64,000 nucleotides of DNA from Paenibacillus farraposensis (GTDB lineage Bacteria > Bacillota > Bacilli > Paenibacillales > Paenibacillaceae): positions 124,001-188,000 of the forward strand of contig NZ_JAFFQR010000029.1 of assembly GCF_020736845.1 (NCBI RefSeq). The letters are read 5' to 3'. Below, piece after piece: positions 17,866-26,580 of the stretch. Each line of letters begins with the position of its first letter. The first letter of the stretch is position 1. The notes under the pieces are model-generated. The model was not told where the DNA came from, did no database searches, and saw only the letters and a program-made list of their open reading frames with translations. A program made the translations under genes and the position numbers.

Positions 17866-18126
17866 TTATCTATACTGACCTACAAACGAGATATTATCAA
17901 TTGTTGCTGAAGGATCAGCAAGACCAACGTCAAAAGTTACGTACCCGTCCATTCTACCGTCAATACCCTGTGAATTTTTTGTATCCACTGAAAGTTTGTC
18001 TTTGGACAGCCTGGGTACTGAAGGTGTTACACTTTCAGTATTTTCTTCTGCGAATGCGGACATGGCTGGGAGTAACAACACCATAATAAGCGAAGCGATT
18101 ACACTTTTCTTAAATCTGATTTTCAC
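17866..18126 (-). CDS. Short secreted protein, possibly truncated
   Basis: 86 residues. Start GTG at 18126 behind GGAGGGG. Residues 1-26 are a clear Sec signal peptide (basic start, hydrophobic LIMVLLLP, cleavage after SAFA). The mature 60 residues are polar and end abruptly in DNISFVGQYR after a beta-strand-like segment (GYVTFDVGLAD). This looks like the first part of a longer extracellular domain, so truncation is possible; no continuing frame was found. Function unknown. The region around it is AT-rich compared with its neighbours. Confidence 0.55.
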   Translation of the reverse strand: MKIRFKKSVIASLIMVLLLPAMSAFAEENTESVTPSVPRLSKDKLSVDTKNSQGIDGRMDGYVTFDVGLADPSATIDNISFVGQYR

Positions 18127-18460
18127 AAGTACCCCTCCAATTTTTTTAACATACGATAAAAAATTAATACCATACCGTCTCTACTGTAAAAATATACCAT
18201 TGGGATATATAGTTTTCGACAAAATGTTGTTATTTTAATCAAAATTAAGAAGTAATTCCTTTTTTTATCTAAAAAAATAGTATGAAGTACCCAAACTAAC
18301 ATATGAAGGAAGCTTAATAATATTGAATTAACTTTGTTACACGATGTTTAAGTAACAAAAATGTTGCGACACAGGCTCTTTGGGCGATTTCTATTTTTCC
18401 CAGAATAATTCAAATATGATAAAGTGAATACAATGCAATTTTTCAGGAGGTGTTCTAGCT
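18127..18460. other. AT-rich intergenic stretch without a gene
   Basis: Nothing coding is seen. A TATGAT box (18415-18420) lies 40 bp before the small membrane-protein gene and may be its -10; no good -35 accompanies it. Confidence 0.3.
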
Positions 18461-18670
18461 ATGGTAATAAACTTCTCAAGTATATTATTGGGATTGTTGT
18501 TATTGGCCCTTCACGTCGCTTTATGTATTTGGGTATATAGAGACATATTGAGAAATGGGAACAGCTATGCATGGGCTTTAGGCTCGGCTATAGTAGTTTG
18601 GCTTTTTCCGGTGTTGGGATTTATTGTATACTTGGCGCTTCGTAAACACATGAGATTTCTACACCAGTAA
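18461..18670 (+). CDS. Small two-span membrane protein (PLDc_N-like)
   Basis: 69 residues with two hydrophobic helices (about 5-27 and 36-60) joined by the short polar turn RDILRNGNSY. The second helix WALGSAIVVWLFPVLGFIVYLALRK has the G/P pattern of the phospholipase-D-nuclease N-terminal (PLDc_N) domain, which occurs alone in small proteins of antibiotic-stress and immunity operons. AGGAGGTG precedes the ATG. It stands alone with its own terminator. Role unknown. Confidence 0.75.
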   Translation: MVINFSSILLGLLLLALHVALCIWVYRDILRNGNSYAWALGSAIVVWLFPVLGFIVYLALRKHMRFLHQ

Positions 18671-18680
18671 AGCATGTAGA

Positions 18681-18717
18681 CAAAAGGGAGCGCAGAAGCA
18701 CTCCCTTTTGATTTTAT
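18681..18717 (+). terminator. Terminator after the small membrane protein
   Basis: CAAAAGGGAG and CTCCCTTTTG are perfect 10-base arms with a 10-base loop, then ATTTTAT. Confidence 0.8.
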
Positions 18718-18721
18718 CGGA

Positions 18722-18901
18722 TTATCGCTGTATCCACATTAGAATAGAAAACATGTAAGCGCAGGGCTGCTGCAAGAATTGATATAGCTTCTGTTTTAAC
18801 CCTTGCAAATGTACTATTGCTCCCCCCATTTCTCCGAAACTGATGTAATCAAACCTACTTTCGCCGTCCAGGCATCTTCACTGAATAACTTCACGTTGCA
18901 T
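18722..18901 (-). pseudogene. Possible gene remnant, unidentified
   Basis: Reading right to left from an ATG at 18901 the frame meets a stop at 18878-18880 and then stays open for 51 codons to 18722, with protein-like composition (GGAIVHLQGLKQKLYQFLQQ and ILMWIQR). No ribosome site or family is recognised. It may be a decayed small gene; it could also be chance. Confidence 0.25.
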
Positions 18902-18963
18902 ACAGGATAGTTTACTCACTTGCCAGTTTAGCAGCCGTGATTAAGCTCGGCTTCCTAGATGAA

Positions 18964-19014
18964 ATAAAAGCACCATCATAACCATGTATCTAGTGGTTAC
19001 AGTGGTGCTTTTAT
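18964..19014. terminator. Terminator facing the UvrD-like helicase gene
   Basis: ATAAAAGCACCA pairs with TGGTGCTTTTAT, with an inner arm AACCA/TGGTT. It lies 34 bp beyond the stop of the minus-strand helicase gene and works in either direction. Confidence 0.7.
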
Positions 19015-19047
19015 ACTTTTTCAGGAAAAGAATGATTTAGCTTATTC

Positions 19048-21477
19048 TTATCTGGCCGGGATGCTGCGTGTCCCCTCTGTCATCGGGGAGGAGCAGAGCG
19101 GACACGCTGGCGGCGTGCTTCCGCCAGCCGCAGCACTTCGGTGTCCGCCCGTTGTATCGCGCCGCATCCACGCCTTGCAGGCGGCGTCGGTGCATTTCCA
19201 GACAGGCACGCTGATGCGGGGCTCCGTCCGTGAGCCGTCCACCGACGAGGCCGTTCGCGCCGAAACACTGCCCAGCCCGGGCCTGCCGCTCACACGGGTC
19301 GCTACACCGGCTGCGGACGTTTCGCCGCTGGTCCGGCTGCCGTATCCGGCTGTGCGCTTTGGCTGCGCAAAGCTGGTGCGCCGAGGCTCAGGCTTGGAAG
19401 CCTCAGGGGGAGTGACCCCATAGGCTTCCAGCAGAAAACGCGACACGGCGGCAGGCTTGCCGTGATTGGAGGCGGGGGAGGTGATGTACAGCAGCTCTTT
19501 CGCGCGGGTGACGGCCACATAAGCGAGGCGGCGCTCTTCCTCCAAAGCCGCATCGTTATCCACGGCCGCTGTAGGAGCTGCACCTGCCCGCCGATCCTCC
19601 GGCAGCTCGCTATGCAGCGCAGAGCTGTGCGGCAGGATGCCTTCGCTTGCGCCGATCCAGTAGACGCAAGGGAACTCCAGTCCCTTGGCGCGGTGGATCG
19701 TCATGAGCCGCACAGCATCGCTGTCTTCCTCTCTGCGCAGCGACTCCATCTGGCGATGGCGCTCGGAAAGCTCGTCCGCAAAGCTGACGAACGCCTCCAC
19801 CGTGTCAAACCGCTTTGATGCGGTCTCCAACTCCTCCAGGCTTTCCTGCATCGTTTCCTTATAATGAGTCCATGCGCCTGTATCTCCGCTTTCCAAATAT
19901 TTGTCATAAAACACGCGCCGCATTTCTTGAATGGCAGAGACCGGTTTCATGGTCGCAAGGCTGCGGATTAGACGGATACGTTCTTTTACTTGTTCACGCT
20001 GAAAATCGCGGAGTCGATCCCAGCGGCTGAGATGAATGAGCGGATATTTTTTCGCCTGTTGTTTTTCTTGGCGGTTAATCCATTCCATCCCCGCCTCGCG
20101 GGAGACATACAGCGGGCCAAGGGTGCTTGGAATAGCCTCCATTCGTCGCGGATTCAGCGACAGCCGCAGGTGGTCCATCAAGGTACGAATCAAGGCCTGG
20201 TCATAAAATACCGCCCCTGCTCCATATTGGATAAACGGTACATCCCGCATAATTAATTGTTCAAAAATAGAGCGGCTTCCACTGGCTGTTCGATGTAAAA
20301 TGGCGATATCCCGGTAGCGGAGCAACCCTTCTTCTACCTGTCCGAGCAGATGGGTAACAATATGTGCCGCCTCTTCCTCCGGCCCGGACGGGGTGGCGAA
20401 CTGTGGCGGCAAGCCCTCGTGTCCGGCCGCCGACAGGCGTTTGGAGCGCCGATGGACATTTTTGGCGACAATGTTCGAACCCAGCCCCAGAATCCGCGCA
20501 TCGCTTCGATAATTAATGTCCAGGGTGATCACCTTCGCATCCTTGTAGACCTTGTCGAATTCCAGAATGGACTCCTGACGCGCCCCATTAAAGGTATAGA
20601 TCGTCTGGTCATCATCACCGACGACCATCAGATTGCGGTGCCTCGCAGCCAAGCGCTGTACCATTTCGTATTGCAGAGCATTCGTATCCTGAAATTCATC
20701 GACCATAATGTAGGAAAAACGGCGCTGAAGCGGCTGAAGCACGTCCGGGTCACGCAGCAGAACGGACGCACGCAGCAAAATATCGTCAAAATCCATTTTG
20801 CTCCGCTCCTGCTTCCACGCTTCATAAGCGAGTATGGCTCGTTTGGCATCCGATTCTTCGCGTACGGTTTCCGGCAGCTCGTCCGCGCTGCGGCCTTCTG
20901 CTTTCCAGGCAGAGAGTGCAGCCAGCAGGCTTTCCGGCTGAAAAGCCTCACTAAGTCCAAGCTGGCGCAGCATCATTTTCATGACAGTGTGCTGGGCTTG
21001 CGTTTCACCGAACACTTCATCCTGAACGCCGTGATGACGCAGCATCGCCAAAGCAAACGAGTGGAAGGTGCGCGCCTGAACGGCACGTGCGGCGGCAGGG
21101 CGGACACCGGGTAGTCCTGCGATGCGCAGCTTCATTTCGGCGGCCGCCTTGCTGGTGAAGGTCACCAGCAGAATGGATGATGCCAGTACATCCCGCATCG
21201 CCATCAGGTAGCCTGCGCGGGCAGCCAGCACCGTGGTCTTACCGCAGCCAGCCCCGGCTAGCGTCAGCAGGGGGCCTTTACCGTGGCGAATAGCCTGAAT
21301 TTGTGGACGGTTCAGATGAATACCCGCGTTCTCCAAGGCGCGAAAATAGGCCGAGTCCTGGTCACTATCGGGTACGAGCGTCGTACTGGTATCTATGGAA
21401 GCACGGCGGGCTCGCGGGCTTGGGGTTGAATAAGAAACCCCGATAGGCCGGGGATAAAAAGCAGGATTCGGGTCCAT
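19048..21477 (-). CDS. UvrD/Rep-family ATP-dependent DNA helicase (YjcD-like) with zinc-ribbon tail
   Basis: 809 residues. Superfamily 1A motifs in order: NRPQIQAIRH (Q motif), LAGAGCGKTTVLAAR at about residue 71 (Walker A), VTFTSKAAAEM (Ia), MVDEFQDTNALQ (Walker B), VVGDDDQTIYTFNGA (III), LDINYRSD (IV), MTIHRAKGLEFPCVYWIG (V) and LAYVAVTRAKELLYI (VI). The Walker A has Cys where UvrD/PcrA have Ser. After about residue 700 a variable Arg/Ser-rich linker leads to a C-terminal segment with CTDAAC and CPLC, a probable zinc ribbon. It resembles Bacillus YjcD. It should unwind DNA in repair or replication-conflict resolution. Confidence 0.9.
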   Translation of the reverse strand: MDPNPAFYPRPIGVSYSTPSPRARRASIDTSTTLVPDSDQDSAYFRALENAGIHLNRPQIQAIRHGKGPLLTLAGAGCGKTTVLAARAGYLMAMRDVLASSILLVTFTSKAAAEMKLRIAGLPGVRPAAARAVQARTFHSFALAMLRHHGVQDEVFGETQAQHTVMKMMLRQLGLSEAFQPESLLAALSAWKAEGRSADELPETVREESDAKRAILAYEAWKQERSKMDFDDILLRASVLLRDPDVLQPLQRRFSYIMVDEFQDTNALQYEMVQRLAARHRNLMVVGDDDQTIYTFNGARQESILEFDKVYKDAKVITLDINYRSDARILGLGSNIVAKNVHRRSKRLSAAGHEGLPPQFATPSGPEEEAAHIVTHLLGQVEEGLLRYRDIAILHRTASGSRSIFEQLIMRDVPFIQYGAGAVFYDQALIRTLMDHLRLSLNPRRMEAIPSTLGPLYVSREAGMEWINRQEKQQAKKYPLIHLSRWDRLRDFQREQVKERIRLIRSLATMKPVSAIQEMRRVFYDKYLESGDTGAWTHYKETMQESLEELETASKRFDTVEAFVSFADELSERHRQMESLRREEDSDAVRLMTIHRAKGLEFPCVYWIGASEGILPHSSALHSELPEDRRAGAAPTAAVDNDAALEEERRLAYVAVTRAKELLYITSPASNHGKPAAVSRFLLEAYGVTPPEASKPEPRRTSFAQPKRTAGYGSRTSGETSAAGVATRVSGRPGLGSVSARTASSVDGSRTEPRISVPVWKCTDAACKAWMRRDTTGGHRSAAAGGSTPPACPLCSSPMTEGTRSIPAR

Positions 21478-21786
21478 GATCTTGAAACCCCTTTCGATTC
21501 ATAAAATCTTCCATTTTCACAAATGGGGGTAGTTTTTGGTATGATAGAGTTCTAGTCAGCTTTCGCTGATAAAGAACAAGATGATAAACTAAAATGATGC
21601 TGAAATTCATGCGGATCTCACCGGAAGTCAGGACGTCAGAAGTTGTCGCTGATGCCCGAAGCCTTCCTAGAAAGGCGATACGACCGCATTCCATTATACA
21701 GGAGTTTGAGGTTTGCCAACAGAAAAAAACTTTGGGATATGTGGACGGTATGGGGAAATCCGTCCGGATAGGGGGAGGAAATAACA
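21478..21786. other. Intergenic region between divergent genes
   Basis: About 310 bases separate the helicase (left, minus) from the zinc-ribbon protein (right, plus). A GGGGGAGG ribosome site lies before the latter. No gene, remnant or clear promoter pair was identified. Confidence 0.4.
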
Positions 21787-22629
21787 ATGAGGCTTATTCA
21801 ACGTATCAAGGAAAGCGCTAATCGCGCTACAGAGAAGGCGCAGCATGCTGTTGAGATTAGTAAAATAAATTCGCAAATTACTGCGATTCAGCAGGAAATG
21901 GATGTTCATTTTTTGCGGATGGGTCAAATTTTTTATGAGGGTTACCGGGCATCCGACATGTCGGTGGCCGAAACGGAGATGACACAGCTATCCACTGCTT
22001 GTGATGAGCTGCAGGATGAAATTGATGAGCTGCGCAGCAGAATTGCACAATTAAAAAACGCTCATTTATGCACCTGTGGAGCGGTTGTGCCGCTGGATGC
22101 CAATTTTTGTCCGAAATGCGGATGCAAGCTGAATGATGAGCAGACTGCTTCCGGGCAAGTGGCTGCGGTACGCGAAGAGATACCAAAAGACGCTTACTCT
22201 TTTGATTTGCACAAGCCAGAGATAGCCAAGAAAGCTGAGCCTGTTTACACAGAGTATACAGAGCATGATGTATATGAGCAGCATGAGCAGGAGCGGGATG
22301 AACTGCAAGAAATGCGCGAACCAGCAGGATCAGAACACAATTATGCGGTGTCTGATTTTACACCGGAGGAGAAAGCAGCATTCGATGAAGAGTGGGAGCG
22401 TCGCCGTCAGGAAGAGATCGAGAAAGAGCACCGTCGTCTTCAAGAACTGGAGCGTGAGCGGGAACGTCAGGAGGAGCTGGACGAGCGCATTCGATATTGG
22501 AAGGCGAACAACTCCGGTGCGGAGAAGCCGGCTACGCAGGTGCGTGAACATGTAAAATGCCAAATTTGCACGGCTGAGCTGCCTAAAGGCTCCAAGTGGT
22601 GCCCGCGTTGCGGAGCTGAACAGATTTGA
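21787..22629 (+). CDS. Coiled-coil protein with two zinc ribbons
   Basis: 280 residues, cytosolic. Residues 1-92 are a helical coiled coil (QITAIQQEMDVHFLRMGQIF and ELQDEIDELRSRIAQLKN); a zinc ribbon follows (CTCG...CPKCG, about 95-117); a charged helical part (residues about 190-245, rich in E, R, Q) links to a second ribbon at the very C-terminus (CQIC...CPRCG). Such paired-ribbon proteins often act as scaffolds, but no function is known. GGGGGAGG precedes the ATG. Its stop overlaps the upstream reach of the next gene, so the two may be co-transcribed. Confidence 0.75.
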   Translation: MRLIQRIKESANRATEKAQHAVEISKINSQITAIQQEMDVHFLRMGQIFYEGYRASDMSVAETEMTQLSTACDELQDEIDELRSRIAQLKNAHLCTCGAVVPLDANFCPKCGCKLNDEQTASGQVAAVREEIPKDAYSFDLHKPEIAKKAEPVYTEYTEHDVYEQHEQERDELQEMREPAGSEHNYAVSDFTPEEKAAFDEEWERRRQEEIEKEHRRLQELERERERQEELDERIRYWKANNSGAEKPATQVREHVKCQICTAELPKGSKWCPRCGAEQI

Positions 22630-22694
22630 CGCAGCCGTACAGGCTGTCGCAGGACACAGACAAAACGCCGGACAGCATAGGGGGAACAGAACAT

Positions 22695-23483
22695 ATGGAG
22701 CGTTTGCTGCATCATCTGCGAAATCTGGGCTTTACGGAAATGGAAGCCAAAGTCATGGTCGAGCTATCAAGACAGCATGCGGCGTCCGGCTATGAAGTGG
22801 CTAAGCGTTTGGGCGCATCGCGTTCCAACGTATACGCGGCTTTACAGCGCCTGGCTGGCCAGGGATATCTCAGAACAAACGCTGGAGAGCCGGTGCGTTA
22901 CAGCATGCTGCCGTCAGGCGAACTGACCCGAATGATCGAGGGGCGGATGCTGGAGTCTCTGCGCGCGGTAGAGAAGGAAATGCCGAGGGCGGAGCCGGCC
23001 AGACCGGCCTTTTATAATGCCGAAGGCGATCGGAATGTGCTGGAGAGCCTGACACGTGAGCTGGAACGGGCGGAGCATGAAATTGTGCTTGATTTATGGC
23101 AGGAAGAAGCTGAACTGTTACGGGCCGAATTGGAAAGGGCCGAACAACGGGGTGTGCGCCTGCTATGGTCCTGCGACAGCGGTGAAGGCGTACAGGGATC
23201 GTGGCTGCCGCGTGTGCCTGACAACCACGGTCAGGAACCGGCAGGCCGTAAGTTTTCTTTTGTAATTGATCGGCGCTGGTGCATGCTGGGCATGCGGGGA
23301 GAGAATTGTCCGACACAGGCGCTCATTACCGAACATCCGGTGATGACAGAGTTGCTGCTGAATCATTTTGCCCAGGATCTTGTTCTGTATGAGATTGAGC
23401 ATGATATGGGCAGCGAGCTGTCAACCCGGTATGGCTGGCGGTATGAGGCCATTATTGGCAAATATATGTCAGGTGATGAATAG
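22695..23483 (+). CDS. TrmB-family transcriptional regulator
   Basis: 262 residues. The N-terminal winged helix is of the TrmB type: LGFTEMEAKVMVELSRQHAA, then GYEVAKRLGASRSNVYAALQ and LAGQGYLRTN. The C-terminal part resembles the phospholipase-D-like TrmB effector domain (LERAEHEIVLDLWQEEAELL, RRWCMLGMRGENC), which in archaeal relatives binds sugars. I start at ATG 22695 because GGGGGA is nine bases upstream; the frame is open to 22626. Target genes are not evident nearby. Confidence 0.82.
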   Translation: MERLLHHLRNLGFTEMEAKVMVELSRQHAASGYEVAKRLGASRSNVYAALQRLAGQGYLRTNAGEPVRYSMLPSGELTRMIEGRMLESLRAVEKEMPRAEPARPAFYNAEGDRNVLESLTRELERAEHEIVLDLWQEEAELLRAELERAEQRGVRLLWSCDSGEGVQGSWLPRVPDNHGQEPAGRKFSFVIDRRWCMLGMRGENCPTQALITEHPVMTELLLNHFAQDLVLYEIEHDMGSELSTRYGWRYEAIIGKYMSGDE

Positions 23484-23491
23484 CATCGGGA

Positions 23492-24124
23492 TTACCGGGA
23501 CGAAAGTTCCAGCAGTGCCCGGCATATTGCTGTAATGTATCCCGCTTTATGAGGCACGAATTGGTCCGATGTGATCAGGCGGCGCGTTTTTTCTGGATTC
23601 GGCCCTGAAGTGATACCGTGAGCTTCGAGAAAAGGAATGTCTCCTTCAAAAAGGGCCAGTGCTTGCTCGAGGTCTGCCTCGTACAGCCCTGCCACTTCTT
23701 CCTGCTGAAGATGATAAGCCTCCAAAGGCTGGTTCGACAGCAGTCCAAACACCGAGCTTACTTCACGGTCCCAAAAGGATACACCCTGCGCGGTTCCCTT
23801 GCTTTCATACCGAACGGTCATTAGTGGTGTCAGTGAGGCGAATGGGACTTGAATGCCCAGCTCTTCCTCCAGTTCACGGGCTGCTTGGGATATATGTTCG
23901 CCTGCCGTCAAATGACCGGCTGCCGTAATATCGTAGTATCCTGGGAAGGTATCCTTCGATTCCTGACGCTGTTGAAAGAGCAGGCGGCGGCCTGTGGAGG
24001 TTTCCCGTGCCAGCCAGCAGTGAAAGGTATGGTGCCAGTATCCTTTGGCATGTGCTTCTTGCCGGGTGGCTGTGCCAAGGGGCTTGTCTTCATCATCGTA
24101 GATATCCAGAAGCTCGCTAGTCAT
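23492..24124 (-). CDS. NUDIX hydrolase
   Basis: 210 residues. The Nudix box reads GHLTAGEHISQAA followed by RELEEELGI; it keeps the Gly, the first Glu and the REUxEExGU end but has six rather than seven residues between, as I recall for other IPP-isomerase-like NUDIX proteins. The first 20 residues (LLDIYDDEDKPLGTATRQEAH) and the WHHTFHCWL segment are also typical of that subgroup. It would hydrolyse a nucleoside-diphosphate-linked compound using Mg2+. GGAGGAATC precedes the ATG. Convergent with the TrmB gene. Confidence 0.88.
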   Translation of the reverse strand: MTSELLDIYDDEDKPLGTATRQEAHAKGYWHHTFHCWLARETSTGRRLLFQQRQESKDTFPGYYDITAAGHLTAGEHISQAARELEEELGIQVPFASLTPLMTVRYESKGTAQGVSFWDREVSSVFGLLSNQPLEAYHLQQEEVAGLYEADLEQALALFEGDIPFLEAHGITSGPNPEKTRRLITSDQFVPHKAGYITAICRALLELSSR

Positions 24125-24296
24125 TATGATTCCTCCTATAAAAGGCTGATATAAAAAGGTCTATTTTACAGTATAACGTGTTTCCTGTCCTGACGATATG
24201 AAGACGGCTGTGGAATGTGGAGTGGCATTTGGGGTATGCTGGGAACATGGGGATTGGGGTCACAACATCGATTTTGTTCGAAAGGAGTTTTTTTAC

Positions 24297-24590
24297 ATGG
24301 AATGTATTGTGCATTTTCGAGTCATGCATCCAGAGGAACCCAAGGAGCTGCGCGGGCTGATTATGCTGGAAAGCGGAGGAAAACCGGGGATCGACCAAAT
24401 CACAGATATGTTTAAAGATATGGGTTATAATGTACGTCCGGATAATCCGGAGGAATTGATTTTCAAGCCGGTTGATGCCGGAGCAGACTATACATATATC
24501 CGGGTTATTGAGCTGGATACGGGTGAGGAAGTCTATCATGAAGACCGGAACTTGCGTGCGATCCTGGAAAATTTGCTGAACATCCACTAA
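24297..24590 (+). CDS. Small conserved-looking protein of unknown function
   Basis: 97 residues, no signal or membrane segment. It has an alpha/beta look: MECIVHFRVM strand, helix PGIDQITDMFKDMGYNV, strands around YTYIRVIEL, and a C-terminal helix LRAILENLLNIH. AAAGGAG followed by seven T and ACATG sets the start at 24297. It lies alone, 70 bp before the phosphatase gene. I do not recognise a family. Confidence 0.6.
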   Translation: MECIVHFRVMHPEEPKELRGLIMLESGGKPGIDQITDMFKDMGYNVRPDNPEELIFKPVDAGADYTYIRVIELDTGEEVYHEDRNLRAILENLLNIH

Positions 24591-24661
24591 GGATCAGGAA
24601 AGCTACAGGATACAATAAGTAAAGAGATCCTGCTGTAATTCATAGGAACGGAGTAAAAAAT

Positions 24662-25363
24662 ATGAGATTGTACATCATCCGCCATGCCGATCCCGATTAC
24701 CCGAACAACACGATAACCCCGGAGGGCCATCTGGAAGCCCAGGCGCTGGCCAAACGGCTTTCCAGCCACGGACTGGACCGCATTTATGTTTCACCAATGG
24801 GTCGGGCTCTCGATACGATGCGCTACACGGCCGAGGCGCTAGGCATGACTCATGAAGTGGAGCATTGGACGCAGGAGCTGGCCCTGAAGCTGGAAGAAAC
24901 TCCATATGGCCGTCTGTCCCATTGGGACCTGCCCGGTGAAGTTATTCGTGCTGAGATGCCTCTTCCGACTCATGAATCATGGAAGGAGATTTCCTTTTAT
25001 CAGGGAACAGAAAGCCCGGAAATCTTTGAGCGGCTGAAGCTTCATTCCGATGAATTTCTGAAACGCCAAGGATTTGAGCGAGTCGGGGGCAGGTACCGGA
25101 TTCTGAGGCATACCGAGGACCAGGTAGCTGTGTTCTGTCACGGCGGTTTCGGGCTGACCTGGCTTGCCCATCTGCTGGAACTGCCTCTGGCCTTGGTCTG
25201 GTCCGGCTTCTGGATGCCGCCCAGCTCTGTAACCACGATCCTGTTTGATGAGCGTTCCAAGGAATGGGCCGTTCCTCGCTGTATCGGCTTTGGTGACGTT
25301 TCCCATCTGTATGCCGAGGGATTGCCTGTCAGACCCCGCGGAATTATCGCCAATTACAACTAA
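24662..25363 (+). CDS. Histidine phosphatase / phosphoglycerate mutase-like protein
   Basis: 233 residues. RHADPDYPNN at residues 6-15 carries the phospho-acceptor His, SPMGRALDTMRYTAEALG has the conserved Arg of the pocket, and FCHGGFGLTWLAHLL supplies the second catalytic His. The branch is that of broad phosphatases rather than glycolytic mutase. The substrate is not predictable. GGAACGGAG precedes the ATG. A strong hairpin follows. Confidence 0.85.
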   Translation: MRLYIIRHADPDYPNNTITPEGHLEAQALAKRLSSHGLDRIYVSPMGRALDTMRYTAEALGMTHEVEHWTQELALKLEETPYGRLSHWDLPGEVIRAEMPLPTHESWKEISFYQGTESPEIFERLKLHSDEFLKRQGFERVGGRYRILRHTEDQVAVFCHGGFGLTWLAHLLELPLALVWSGFWMPPSSVTTILFDERSKEWAVPRCIGFGDVSHLYAEGLPVRPRGIIANYN

Positions 25364-25383
25364 TCATGCTTTATATACGTTAA

Positions 25384-25426
25384 AAGCGGCTTAGGACGAT
25401 GATCGTCTTAAGCCGCTTATTTATAG
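25384..25426. terminator. Bidirectional terminator between phosphatase and mscL
   Basis: AAGCGGCTTAGGACGAT pairs with ATCGTCTTAAGCCGCTT; T-rich on both flanks, so it can serve both convergent genes. Confidence 0.85.
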
Positions 25427-25472
25427 CCGTATAAGTTGGATTAGACCGAAATACGCTTGGCTGAAAATGGAG

Positions 25473-25967
25473 TTAGCTGCGTGATTCTACATACCCTTCC
25501 AGCTTGGAGGTGCAATGTGCGCAACGGGTCGCCGCTACAGGAATTTCCGACAGGCAATGCGGGCATTCTTTGCTCGTTTTTTCCTGAGGAGGTTTTGCCT
25601 CCTCTTTACGTTTCAGCATATTAATCCCTTTGACCAGCAGGAATACGCAAAAGGCCACGATCATAAAGTCGAGCAGGACGTTAAAAAATTGCCCGAACGC
25701 CATAACCGCAATCCCGGCTTCCTTGGCCTGTGCCAGAGTCATGCGAGTGTTATCTGCGTTATATGGATTCGCACCTATAGCATAATACAAATCGGCAAAA
25801 TCAACGCCGCCCAAAAGCTTGCCAATCGGAGGCATGATAATATCGTTGACTACAGAAGTGACAATCTTGCCAAACGCTCCACCGATGATAACACCGACTG
25901 CGAGGTCAATCACGTTGCCTCGTACAGCGAATTCTTTAAACTCTTTAATAAAACCTTTTCCGCTCAT
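25473..25967 (-). CDS. mscL: Large-conductance mechanosensitive channel with zinc-ribbon tail
   Basis: 164 residues. [20 protein letters not shown] is the pore-lining first helix of MscL, and [16 protein letters not shown] the second helix; the channel opens under membrane tension to release solutes. After the usual cytoplasmic helix the protein continues with [18 protein letters not shown], a zinc ribbon that typical 130-150 residue MscL proteins lack. ATG 25967 fits AGGTGAG in front; a GTG at 25979 would add four residues but overlaps that site. Confidence 0.95.
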   Translation of the reverse strand: MSGKGFIKEFKEFAVRGNVIDLAVGVIIGGAFGKIVTSVVNDIIMPPIGKLLGGVDFADLYYAIGANPYNADNTRMTLAQAKEAGIAVMAFGQFFNVLLDFMIVAFCVFLLVKGINMLKRKEEAKPPQEKTSKECPHCLSEIPVAATRCAHCTSKLEGYVESRS

Positions 25968-26117
25968 GTAAGTGCTCACCTGCTTTTCATAAAATCATTA
26001 ATTTATAATACATGCTATGTCGGCAGAGGGCAATTCCCAATTGATGTATTGCAGTTTGTCACAAAATCATTCGCTCGTTTGTCTCCTGGATGTATACCAA
26101 TAATGGAGGCGATGATT

Positions 26118-26561
26118 GTGAGTTTGAGATTCAATTACAGAGCAGTAAGTCCGAGCACGTTTAAAGCAATGATGGAGATGGAAAATTATATTTCCGGCCG
26201 TTTCGCGGACAAGGTCCTATATGAGCTGTTGAAAATCAGAGTATCCCAAATCAATGGATGTTCCTATTGTCTGGACATGCATGCCAAGGATTTGCTCAAG
26301 CTGGGAGATTATGCGGACCACATTTTACAGCTTGCCTTATGGCGTGAGGTTCCTTTGTTTACGGAAAAAGAACGTGCTATGCTTGAGTTGGCTGAAGCCG
26401 TTACCCGTATCTCAGAACAAGGAGTACCTGCCGATTTGTATAAACGGGTCAGAGAGCACTTTACTGAGGAGGAATTCGTGGATTTGATTACCGCGGTGAA
26501 TGTGATTAATAACTGGAACCGGATTGCCATAGCAACCGGGATGTATCCGGGCATTATTTAA
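26118..26561 (+). CDS. AhpD-like carboxymuconolactone decarboxylase-family protein
   Basis: 147 residues. The motif INGCSYCLDMHAKDLLKLG holds the CxxC-xxx-H redox centre of the AhpD-like fold; EKERAMLELAEAVTRIS is the second conserved helix. It is probably an alkylhydroperoxide-type reductase in the cytosol. The start is GTG 26118, eight bases after GGAGG; ATG 26112 is too near that site. It sits 19 bp before a SigJ-type sigma gene, the usual pairing for this family, so the sigma factor likely controls the pair. Confidence 0.85.
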   Translation: MSLRFNYRAVSPSTFKAMMEMENYISGRFADKVLYELLKIRVSQINGCSYCLDMHAKDLLKLGDYADHILQLALWREVPLFTEKERAMLELAEAVTRISEQGVPADLYKRVREHFTEEEFVDLITAVNVINNWNRIAIATGMYPGII

Positions 26562-26580
26562 GAGAGCAGGGGGCCATACT

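Noticed and set aside
20350..21114. 254-codon plus-strand frame opposite the UvrD-like helicase
   Set aside because: Shadow of the helicase codons; no start signal and no recognisable protein features.
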